From the NCBI GenBank assembly GCA_025462805.1, contig JAOAPJ010000277.1, positions 1 through 5,275 of the forward strand: 5,275 bases of DNA, read 5' to 3'. Position numbers and translations under genes: made by a program. The notes below the pieces were generated by a model that saw nothing but the letters and a program-made list of their open reading frames with translations, was not told where the DNA came from and searched no databases. The number at the start of each line of letters is the position of its first letter. The stretch's first letter is position 1. The DNA is from Acidobacteriaceae bacterium (GTDB lineage: Bacteria > Acidobacteriota > Terriglobia > Terriglobales > Acidobacteriaceae). Positions 1 through 4,994 of the stretch are shown here, piece after piece.

Positions 1-1
1 G

Positions 2-634
2 TACCATCGGCGCATTCCCCACCACGCGATATCTGCCGCGGCTATCGGAAGTGAGCTGGACCACGAGATCATCGGTCAACGCATCCGCAAACCTCTGCAG
101 GTCAGCATCTTTGGTGTCGTTGTCGAAGCGAACGACAGCTAGGATTGGGCTGGCCGGGCCGAAGCCTCGTCGCTCGCTATGGCCAACCCGCAGCCGGACC
201 ACCGCGATGGCGGCGGCACTCAGAATCAGAAGGGCCGCCAAGCTCCAGAGGATGACCGGCCGACCCGCTTTCCCCGGAGATGGAGGAGGCGGAGTCGCAG
301 AAGCAGCGGGCGGACGCTGCACTGGGGCGATGAACTGGTAGCCCTTCCGCGGAACCGTCCGAATATAGAGTGCTCGTGCAGCATCATCTCCCAATGCCGC
401 TCGAATCTGGGTCATGCAGAAATTGAGTCCCCGTTCGAAATCGACGAACGTGTCACCGCCCCAGATCGCCGATTGCAGCTCCTCGCGCGAGACTACTTCG
501 CCGGGTCGACGCAGAAGCGCTGCCAGAACCAGCCCAGGCTGCGACTGCAAGCGCACCTCAGATCCCTTTCGCCTCAGTTGCTTGCGATCAAGATCGAATT
601 CAAACTCGCCGAAGCGAATAATGGAACCTTCCAT
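2..634 (-). CDS. Membrane-anchored winged-helix transcriptional regulator with TolB-like domain (partial, 3' end cut by window edge)
   Basis: The first 211 residues of a longer protein are visible and run off the left edge without a stop. Residues 5-104 form an OmpR/CadC-type winged helix: the beta-rich start (IIRFGEFEFDLD), the recognition region (REELQSAIW, then FVDFERGLNFCMTQIRAALGD) and the closing wing (IRTVPRKGYQFIAPV). A proline-rich linker follows (about 107-126), then one hydrophobic helix (about 127-147, ILWSLAALLILSAAAIAVV). After it comes the start of a TolB-like domain (ILAVVRFDND, then FADALTDDLVVQLTS). This predicts a cytoplasmic DNA-binding head and a periplasmic sensor or repeat region; in this family TPR or WD40-like repeats often follow. 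The ATG at 634 is chosen because an in-frame TAG lies three codons upstream. A GAGG three bases before it is a modest ribosome site. It lies 102 bases after marR on the same strand. Domain calls are confident; ligand and target genes are unknown. Confidence 0.88.
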   Translation of the reverse strand, partial: MEGSIIRFGEFEFDLDRKQLRRKGSEVRLQSQPGLVLAALLRRPGEVVSREELQSAIWGGDTFVDFERGLNFCMTQIRAALGDDAARALYIRTVPRKGYQFIAPVQRPPAASATPPPPSPGKAGRPVILWSLAALLILSAAAIAVVRLRVGHSERRGFGPASPILAVVRFDNDTKDADLQRFADALTDDLVVQLTSDSRGRYRVVGNAPMV

Positions 635-660
635 CTGCCTCTAGTCCTTCACATCAGGAT

Positions 661-673
661 CAACCTAGGGTTG
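661..673. promoter_or_regulatory. Small inverted repeat upstream of the winged-helix regulator gene
   Basis: CAACC-TAG-GGTTG is a perfect 5-bp inverted repeat with a 3-bp spacer, centred 33 bases upstream of the ATG at 634. It could be an operator for this gene, but arms this short arise by chance and no clear -35/-10 pair is visible around it. Confidence 0.2.
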
Positions 674-701
674 TGCCGACTCTCTGTAAATGTCAGACTC
701 T

Positions 702-728
702 CGCGCGCGGCGAGTTCGCTGGCGCGCG
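702..728 (-). other. GC-rich stem-loop just after marR
   Basis: A 7-bp arm (CGCGCGC at 702-708, GCGCGCG at 722-728) continues through a small bulge into GCG/CGC around an AGTT loop. It starts 9 bases past the marR stop codon on the minus strand. No T-run follows in the minus direction, so it is not a classical intrinsic terminator. It could attenuate read-through into the winged-helix gene or protect the marR mRNA 3' end. The structure is seen; its role is inferred. Confidence 0.35.
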
Positions 729-736
729 TCGGAAAG

Positions 737-1234
737 CTATTCGGGTTGCACCTCTTGCCGTGGACGCAGTGTACGGTAGCCCGGGTGCACCCCCTGTGCC
801 AAGCCGTGGCGCCGCGCAATCCGTTCCAACAGGGACTGCAGCTGTTCCTTTTCTTGTGCAGACAGACCTTCGCAGATCGCATTGTCATGCGCTCTCGCGA
901 TAATGCCAAGCTGCTGCAAAATCTGTTTCCCCGCGGCGGTGATATGCAGCGCATTCTCCCGCCGGTCAGTTGCGCTGCTCCTTCTCTCGAGCAATCCGCG
1001 TTTCTCTAACGCGTCGACAACACTAACCAGGCGACTCGCATGCATGGCCAGTCTGTCAGCCAGCTCCTGTTGACTGATGCCTGGGGTCTGACCAAGCACG
1101 CGAAGTACGCCTGCCTGAGGAGCTTGGAGGTCGAGTGGGGCCAGTCGCGCCGTGTAGCGCGCCGCCGCCTCTGCTCCGATCTGGGTAAGCAGGAAAGAGA
1201 TGGAACTCGGCCCGGTTCTCGGCGAATCCTTCAT
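737..1234 (-). CDS. MarR-family transcriptional repressor
   Basis: A 165-residue protein, a usual length for MarR regulators, which act as dimers on palindromic DNA and release it on binding a small ligand or on oxidation. Numbered from the ATG at 1234, the dimerising N-terminal helix is about 10-35. The winged helix is about 38-105: LDLQAPQAGVLRVLG, helix-turn-helix ISQQELADRLAMHASRLVSV, VDALEKRGLLERR, and the wing with the family signature DRREN before ALHIT. A C-terminal dimerisation helix covers about 123-145. There is a single cysteine (about residue 121), near the start of that helix, so redox sensing is possible but unproven. Start choice is uncertain: neither the ATG at 1234 nor an in-frame GTG at 1252 (171 residues) has a Shine-Dalgarno. 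I prefer the ATG because the six extra residues (MHYYLT) come from the AT-rich palindrome. It is divergent from the membrane-protein gene, so autoregulation and control of that gene are likely. Confidence 0.9.
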   Translation of the reverse strand: MKDSPRTGPSSISFLLTQIGAEAAARYTARLAPLDLQAPQAGVLRVLGQTPGISQQELADRLAMHASRLVSVVDALEKRGLLERRSSATDRRENALHITAAGKQILQQLGIIARAHDNAICEGLSAQEKEQLQSLLERIARRHGLAQGVHPGYRTLRPRQEVQPE

Positions 1235-1239
1235 CGTTA

Positions 1240-1264
1240 AATAATAATGCACTGCACTATTATT
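1240..1264. promoter_or_regulatory. Palindromic operator 1, overlapping the marR 5' end
   Basis: The left arm AATAATAATGCA (1240-1251) and right arm TGCACTATTATT (1253-1264) form a 12-1-12 palindrome with one mismatch, centred on 1252. Size and AT-rich arms fit a MarR dimer site. It covers the alternative GTG start of marR and the region just 5' of its ATG, so binding here would block marR transcription at or just after initiation. Binding is inferred from position and symmetry. Confidence 0.65.
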
Positions 1265-1271
1265 GGCTTAC

Positions 1272-1292
1272 ATAATTACAGACTGTAATTAT
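1272..1292. promoter_or_regulatory. Perfect palindromic operator 2 in the divergent promoter
   Basis: ATAATTACAG-A-CTGTAATTAT is a perfect 10-1-10 palindrome centred on 1282, with further pairing at 1269-1270 and 1294-1295 beyond one mismatch. It overlaps a consensus minus-strand -10 (TATAAT, 1293-1288) and sits just upstream of, and touching, a plus-strand -10 candidate (TATACT, 1292-1297). A dimer bound here would occlude both promoters. It lies about three helical turns from operator 1. Confidence 0.72.
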
Positions 1293-1293
1293 A
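1288..1293 (-). promoter_or_regulatory. Candidate -10 element for marR
   Basis: The minus strand reads TATAAT exactly. No good -35 is found 16-18 bases upstream of it. Initiation would be near 1281, inside operator 2, with a leader of about 47 bases to the ATG at 1234. A weaker alternative is AATAAT at 1264-1259, which would start near 1252 and make a GTG-initiated marR leaderless. Confidence 0.4.
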
Positions 1294-1297
1294 TACT

Positions 1298-1320
1298 GGC
1301 GCGCATAGAAACGGTGCGCC
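1298..1320. other. Inverted repeat followed by T4 in the leader of the membrane-protein gene
   Basis: GGCGC (1298-1302) pairs with GCGCC (1316-1320); a G-T wobble and one more C-G pair extend the stem to seven, leaving a loop of nine. TTTTCTC follows on the plus strand. If transcription starts near 1304 most of the left arm is not in the RNA, so this would be an attenuator only for transcripts from further upstream. It may instead be another protein-binding inverted repeat. Confidence 0.3.
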
Positions 1321-1338
1321 TTTTCTCATGACGCATGC

Positions 1339-1344
1339 AGGAGG
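1339..1344 (+). promoter_or_regulatory. Strong Shine-Dalgarno deciding the membrane-protein start
   Basis: AGGAGG lies five bases before the ATG at 1350. This favours that start over an in-frame ATG at 1335, which lies upstream of the Shine-Dalgarno itself. Confidence 0.85.
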
Positions 1345-1349
1345 TCTCA

Positions 1350-2063
1350 ATGGCATCCGCTCAATCTCTCTTCCCTGCCCGTACAGCAGCGCCAGGTCCG
1401 CATGCCGGCATTGTTGCCATCATCTCCATGGTGCTTTTTTGTGTCAGCGTGGCGCTCTTCGAAAGTATCCACGGCCTGCACTTCCCATTCCCGGCTGACA
1501 GCGCAGAAACCATGGTCACCTACTTCTCGACCGCAGCCTCCCGAGTGCAGTTCGGGGCATTTCTCCAATGCGGCTCGGCCATCGCTCTGGGCATTGTCAC
1601 GGTGGCCGCTACAGATAGCATGCGCTCCCTTGGGGCCTGCGGCATCGGCATCCGCATCGCATTCTTCGGAGGATCAATCGCCGCACTCCTTTCCCTACTG
1701 GAAGCAGGAGTGGTCTGGATTCTCGCTCAGCCCGGGGTCGCCAGTGCCTCCACCGCGGCGGGTTCCGTAGTTCGCGCACTCTATCTGTTCGCGTTCATGC
1801 TGGATGGGCCCGCTTACGCGGGGTCACTGGGATTATTGATTGCGGGCCTCGCCGTCGCCGGATTACTGACCCGGATCCTTCCACGCTGGCTGGCTTGGTC
1901 CGGGCTCGTCCTTGCCGCATTCGGAGAGCTGAGTTTCCTCTCGATGCTCATGCCAATATTCGGCATGCTCATTCCATTGACTCGCTTTCCAGGCTATCTG
2001 TGGCTCATCACCGTTGGCTTCATCCTCGCCGGAGCACGGGCTTCTGCGCAGAGCCGAGCCTGA
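1350..2063 (+). CDS. Multi-pass membrane protein, possibly DUF4386-like
   Basis: A 237-residue, strongly hydrophobic protein with about six or seven membrane helices: roughly 18-38, 66-86, 101-126, 142-175 (a long stretch that may be two helices split by LDGPAYAG), 180-200 and 204-228. The N-terminus (MASAQSLFPARTAAPGP) is polar with no cleavable signal peptide evident. Length, helix pattern and the late WLAWSGLVLAAFGELSFLS and FPGYLWLITVGFIL segments recall the uncharacterised DUF4386 group, but I cannot prove membership and no catalytic or transport motif is visible. The gene is divergent from marR and shares its two palindromes. By analogy with other marR-linked membrane proteins it may respond to the same ligand, for example in detoxification or envelope stress. 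A stem-loop follows the stop. Being a real gene is confident; the family name is tentative. Confidence 0.75.
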   Translation: MASAQSLFPARTAAPGPHAGIVAIISMVLFCVSVALFESIHGLHFPFPADSAETMVTYFSTAASRVQFGAFLQCGSAIALGIVTVAATDSMRSLGACGIGIRIAFFGGSIAALLSLLEAGVVWILAQPGVASASTAAGSVVRALYLFAFMLDGPAYAGSLGLLIAGLAVAGLLTRILPRWLAWSGLVLAAFGELSFLSMLMPIFGMLIPLTRFPGYLWLITVGFILAGARASAQSRA

Positions 2064-2074
2064 TTCAAGGGCAA

Positions 2075-2096
2075 GGGCGTTCCCTTCAGGACGCCC
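2075..2096 (+). terminator. Stem-loop, probable terminator after the membrane-protein gene
   Basis: GGGCGTTC (2075-2082) pairs along its full length with GGACGCCC (2089-2096), including one G-T wobble, around a 6-base loop. It begins 11 bases past the stop codon. The following TCCCGCCC has no real T-run, so it is either a non-canonical terminator or an mRNA-end structure. It supports treating the next gene as a separate transcription unit. Confidence 0.45.
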
Positions 2097-2155
2097 TCCC
2101 GCCCATCCCGAAAACCGCAGCCACAGAGTAGAATCTGAGGTGGCCAATGGATCCA

Positions 2156-2170
2156 GGTCAATTTCGGTCA
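2156..2170 (+). promoter_or_regulatory. Short direct repeat upstream of the MocR gene
   Basis: GGTCA occurs at 2156-2160 and 2166-2170, exactly 10 bases apart (one helical turn), 30 to 45 bases before the chosen GTG. Several characterised MocR regulators bind direct repeats and control themselves, so this is a possible operator. Five-base repeats are common by chance. Confidence 0.25.
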
Positions 2171-2199
2171 CACGATTAGTCCACTTGAGAGCGAGCATC

Positions 2200-3693
2200 G
2201 TGCCCTCCTCTTCCTCGCCCGTGATACAGCTTCCGATCAAGCCGGCGAAGCTGCCGGCATACCAGTGGCTGCGGAATTCATTGCAGGACCTGATCCTGAC
2301 CGGCACATTGCCCTCGGGCTTCCGGATCCCCGCGACCCGCGAGCTCGCATTACAGTACGGACTCGCACGAGGTACAGTCCTCGCGGCGATCGAAGAGTTG
2401 AAGTCGGAAGGTTATTTGAGCGGCCGGCACGGCTCGGGCACTTACGTTTCCTCTGTGCTCCCGGACACTTTGCTCAAAAGCGGTCGCACCCGACCGTCGC
2501 AGAGAGAATCGTTCGCAACCGAAGATCGTGAGTACCGGCTCTCAAGCTTTGCCAACCGGCTCGCACCGTTCTCGCATTTCGTGCAGCCACGTACCCTGGC
2601 GTTCCGGACGAACCTCCCGGCTCTCGACCTTTTTCCTACTCTGCTGTGGAACCAAGTGCTGAATCGGCGACTTCGCCGACGGTCGACCACCTCCTTGCTG
2701 GGCTGCAAAGCGATGGGACACCCACGTTTGCGTGCGGTGATCGCTACCTACCTACGCACGTCTCGCGGAGTCACTTGCCAGCCGGAGCAAGTGCTCGTCC
2801 TGTCCGGCATTCAGGAGGCAGTCGACCTGGCCTCGAGACTCCTTATCGATCCCGGGGACACCGTCGCGCTGGAAGACCCAGGATACCCCGCAGCACGCAC
2901 CGCGTTTCTTGCTGCGGGAGCGAAGATCCTGCCCATCCCCGTAGATGCCGAAGGGGCTGTGATAACAGATCGTCGCCTGCTGGTCGCCAGACTGATATAT
3001 GTCACGCCAAGCCATCAATTTCCTACCGGCGCCACCATGAGCCTGCGCCGCAGACTGGCAGTCCTCGACGTCGCACGGCGCGGAAACAGCATCATCTTCG
3101 AAGACGACTACGATAGTGAGTATCGGTACAGCGGACGCCCGTTGTCCTCACTTCACGGTCTAGACAGGCATCATAGTGTCATCTTCGCCGGCAGCTTTAA
3201 TAAGGTTCTCTTCCCCTCCCTTCGCTTGGCCTACATGGTGGTTCCACCTGCACTCGTGGATGTCTTTTCGCGTGCGAAACACTTGGCGACGCGTCACCAT
3301 CCGCTGCTGGAGCAGGAGGCCGTCGCAGACTTCATCGAAGAGGGCCATTTCACCCGGCACCTGCGCCGCATGCGCAAGATATACGGCGAGCGGTTAGAGA
3401 CACTCTTGGAGTGCAGCCAAACGCATCTCGGTGGTCTTCTCTCTATGAGTCCCATCGAAGCAGGTTTGCAGACCACGGCTCAGCTGGAGGACGGCCTCTT
3501 AGCGCGGGACGTTGCGACAGCTGCGCTGCGCAACAATATCGACGTTGTCCCTGTTGTGAATTACTGCCTCTCAACAGCTGACTACGGTTCCATGCTGCAG
3601 ATCGGCTTTGCCGCTGTAGATGAACGTAGTATTCGGAAGGGAGTCATCACTCTCGCACAACTACTCCAGCAGATGAGGGCTGGGACTGCTTAG
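2200..3693 (+). CDS. MocR/PdxR-family regulator: GntR winged helix fused to PLP-dependent aminotransferase domain
   Basis: From the GTG at 2200 this is 497 residues, normal for the family. The GntR-type winged helix is about 18-86: PAYQWLRNSLQDLIL, GFRIPATRELALQYGLARGT, EELKSEGYLSGRHGSGTYV. A linker follows, then a fold-type I aminotransferase domain from about 130 to the end. Its hallmarks are LEDPGYPAARTAF (about 224-236), VTPSHQFPTGATMS (about 268-281), EDDYDSEYRY (301-310), SFNK with the PLP-binding lysine at 335, then PSLRLAYMV, and the closing IGFAAVDERSIRKGVITLAQ. All key cofactor motifs are present, so it should bind PLP. These proteins are usually regulators rather than enzymes, sensing PLP or an amino compound. 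The reading frame is open back to 2014, but that part is non-family sequence overlapping the previous gene. A GTG at 2221 (490 residues) is an equally plausible start, and neither has a good Shine-Dalgarno. No pdxST, gabT or transporter partner is adjacent, so the target is unknown. Confidence 0.92.
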   Translation: MPSSSSPVIQLPIKPAKLPAYQWLRNSLQDLILTGTLPSGFRIPATRELALQYGLARGTVLAAIEELKSEGYLSGRHGSGTYVSSVLPDTLLKSGRTRPSQRESFATEDREYRLSSFANRLAPFSHFVQPRTLAFRTNLPALDLFPTLLWNQVLNRRLRRRSTTSLLGCKAMGHPRLRAVIATYLRTSRGVTCQPEQVLVLSGIQEAVDLASRLLIDPGDTVALEDPGYPAARTAFLAAGAKILPIPVDAEGAVITDRRLLVARLIYVTPSHQFPTGATMSLRRRLAVLDVARRGNSIIFEDDYDSEYRYSGRPLSSLHGLDRHHSVIFAGSFNKVLFPSLRLAYMVVPPALVDVFSRAKHLATRHHPLLEQEAVADFIEEGHFTRHLRRMRKIYGERLETLLECSQTHLGGLLSMSPIEAGLQTTAQLEDGLLARDVATAALRNNIDVVPVVNYCLSTADYGSMLQIGFAAVDERSIRKGVITLAQLLQQMRAGTA

Positions 3694-3870
3694 GCGAGAT
3701 ACCGCACGTTCTGACTCCTGATACAGCTTCAGTCCACGTTGAATGCATCACTACCCGGCGAACGAGCGAAAGTGAACAGATATGCGCTCTCCAAGTGAAC
3801 TCGATAGGCGTTTCCTTACTCCGGACTCTTGGCCGCCGCTTAGGAGGTCCGCGAACCTTACGCTGACCGC
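3694..3870. other. Convergent intergenic gap
   Basis: These 177 bases separate the ends of the plus-strand MocR gene and the minus-strand VOC gene. I see no supported gene. The only structure is a weak stem (GGTC-GCG against CGC-GACC, 3846-3868, one mismatch, 7-base loop) immediately after the VOC stop on the minus strand, without a following T-run. It might help end that operon's transcript. Confidence 0.5.
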
Positions 3871-4287
3871 CTACTCCTGCCCAGGTCCCGGTACTCCGAC
3901 CATCCACGCTACCCCAAACCTGTCGGTGCACATGCCGAACAGAGGTGACCAGAACGTGGCTCCCATCGGCATCTTCACAGTGCCGCCCTCTTTAATGGCT
4001 TCGTAGATGCGCTTCGCTTCGGTTTTGTCATTTGACTCCACTGAGATCTGAAATCCGCCGATCGGTGCCGACTCTCCCGGCGGCGCATCGCATCCCATCA
4101 GCAGTCCGGCCCCCAGTGGTATCGAGGTATGCATGATCTTGTTCTTCCAATCCGGCGGCACCGGCGAGCCCTCAGGCGCATCGGCATACCGCATTGTGAT
4201 TACGTCACGCACGCCGAACACCTGCTTGTAGAAGTCAAATGCCTCTGCGCAGTTTCCCTGGAAATTCAAGTGGACATTCATTTGCAT
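3871..4287 (-). CDS. VOC-superfamily protein, PhnB/glyoxalase-like
   Basis: A 138-residue single protein of the PhnB-type branch of the vicinal oxygen chelate fold (paired beta-alpha-beta-beta-beta units, dimeric, often metal-binding). Recognisable pieces in order are VHLNFQGNCAEAFDFYKQVFG (4-25 region), KIMHTSIPLGAGLLMGCDAPPGE (50-72 region), GGFQISVE (77-84), the helix KTEAKRIYEAIKEGG, and TFWSPLFGMCTDRFGVAWMV (111-130). His53 and the histidine at 6 are candidate ligands, but assignment from sequence alone is unsafe. Start is the ATG at 4287, with GGGAGA six bases upstream; an ATG two codons later is possible but worse placed. It is probably the last gene of a minus-strand operon, 68 bases after the isochorismatase-like gene. 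PhnB-like proteins are often misannotated as demethylubiquinone methyltransferases; no methyltransferase motif is present. The substrate is unknown. Confidence 0.88.
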   Translation of the reverse strand: MQMNVHLNFQGNCAEAFDFYKQVFGVRDVITMRYADAPEGSPVPPDWKNKIMHTSIPLGAGLLMGCDAPPGESAPIGGFQISVESNDKTEAKRIYEAIKEGGTVKMPMGATFWSPLFGMCTDRFGVAWMVGVPGPGQE

Positions 4288-4332
4288 CGATCTTCTCCCA
4301 TTACCTGGGTTGTTTTTGGATTCTCAGACTTG

Positions 4333-4344
4333 ACGCGCGCGCGT
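4333..4344. repeat. (CG)5-core palindrome between the isochorismatase-like and VOC genes
   Basis: ACGCGCGCGCGT is a perfect 12-bp palindrome built on five CG dinucleotides, flanked on the minus strand by the same pentamer GTCAA on both sides. It sits in the 68-base gap and could form a small hairpin in the operon RNA. No T-run follows it in the minus direction, so termination is not supported. Confidence 0.35.
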
Positions 4345-4355
4345 TGACCGAGCTC

Positions 4356-4994
4356 TCACCGCTTCATCAAAGACACTACTTCCGCTGTGTTGATTCGCAT
4401 GACCTCGCCTGTTTCCCTGAGCGTCGCCAGAGAGCGTTCTTTCACTTCCTCCGTCCTGGAGCCGCAGGCGTCGGCAACCAGGATGGGCACATAATTTAGG
4501 TCCAGCCCCTGCCGCACCGTGGGCTCGATGCCTATCTCGAGCGCGATGCCCGCAATGATAAACGCCTCCAGGTGCGCATCGCGCATGGCGAGATTTAAAA
4601 AGGTACTCTCAAAGGCGGACATCGTGATCTTGTCAAGAATTACCTCGTCCTGTCGCGGGGAAAGCGCGGAAACGATCTCCCACGACGCAGAACCCTGAGT
4701 GATGAAGGCCTTTGTCTCCGCAGGGTCGTTCTTTCCCTGCCAAATCATCGCCCTCCGCAACCGACCTACGCCCGATGTGCTACTTGGCAAGAACACATGT
4801 CGCGTAAAGAAGACGCGAAAGCCACGCTGGCGAGCAGCGGCAAGCAACTGTTGACAACGCGAGGTGATTGCGTCGCCATCCGCGATCTGGGGCACGATGC
4901 CACGCTGCATGTCATAGACAATGAGCGCACAGCGGGATGGAGTACAGATCTCCTCCACCCTCTCCGGAATGGAGAGCCCGAAAGCCTGCTTCAC
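4356..4994 (-). CDS. Isochorismatase-fold protein lacking the catalytic cysteine
   Basis: A 212-residue protein of the isochorismatase/cysteine-hydrolase superfamily, of normal length. The first triad residue is Asp28 in LIVYDMQRGIVP and the second is Lys122 in ILDKITMSAFESTFL, both in canonical context. The third, the nucleophilic cysteine normally found in a segment like GVATEVCVE-TAR, is replaced: the protein reads AGIALEIGIEPTVRQGLDL, with Gly155 (codon GGC at 4532-4530) at that position. It should therefore not make the thioester intermediate of nicotinamidase, N-carbamoylsarcosine amidase or ureidoacrylate hydrolase. It may resemble true isochorismatases, which also lack a cysteine there and hydrolyse a vinyl ether, or be a non-catalytic member. 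I recall EIGIEPTVR-type members as a recurring subgroup, which would make this a family trait rather than a fresh mutation. Start is the GTG at 4994, overlapping the upstream stop by four bases; AGAAGGGA lies eight bases before it. Confidence 0.88.
   Translation of the reverse strand: MKQAFGLSIPERVEEICTPSRCALIVYDMQRGIVPQIADGDAITSRCQQLLAAARQRGFRVFFTRHVFLPSSTSGVGRLRRAMIWQGKNDPAETKAFITQGSASWEIVSALSPRQDEVILDKITMSAFESTFLNLAMRDAHLEAFIIAGIALEIGIEPTVRQGLDLNYVPILVADACGSRTEEVKERSLATLRETGEVMRINTAEVVSLMKR

Larger units (their letters stand above)
1268..1297 (+). promoter_or_regulatory. Candidate promoter for the membrane-protein gene
   Basis: TATACT at 1292-1297 matches the sigma-70 -10 consensus at five of six positions. 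A poor -35 (TTACAT, 1268-1273) lies 18 bases upstream. Initiation would fall near 1304, giving a leader of about 45 bases before the ATG at 1350. Operator 2 fills the spacer, as expected for a repressed promoter. The weak -35 keeps confidence moderate. Confidence 0.45.

Noticed and set aside
179..1009. Long plus-strand open frame of 276 codons
   Set aside because: It is antisense to the winged-helix regulator and MarR, both of which have unmistakable family motifs. Its own translation is arginine/serine-rich with no domain signature.
1240..1292. CRISPR-like or transposon-end interpretation of the repeated palindromes
   Set aside because: There are only two imperfectly similar units, with no spacers of uniform length and no transposase or target-site duplication. 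Position between divergent genes beside marR is better explained by operators.
1863..2306. Minus-strand open frame of 147 codons
   Set aside because: It overlaps the end of the membrane-protein gene and the start of the MocR winged helix in antisense, and its composition looks like a shadow frame.
2646..3116. Plus-strand open frame of 156 codons inside the MocR gene
   Set aside because: It is an out-of-frame shadow of the aminotransferase domain, rich in Arg, Ser and Pro; the MocR frame carries the conserved motifs.
3647..3931. Minus-strand open frame of 94 codons across the convergent gap
   Set aside because: It overlaps the ends of MocR and VOC, has a Trp/Arg-rich unstructured composition and no Shine-Dalgarno that I can support.
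4297..4317. Possible plus-strand terminator (CCCA-TTACC-TGGG followed by TTGTTTTT)
   Set aside because: The stem is only four base pairs and there is no plus-strand gene ahead of it to terminate; it lies in the 5' leader of the minus-strand VOC gene.
4239..4499. Plus-strand open frame of 86 codons across the VOC/isochorismatase gap
   Set aside because: It overlaps both minus-strand genes in antisense and shows no ribosome site or domain.
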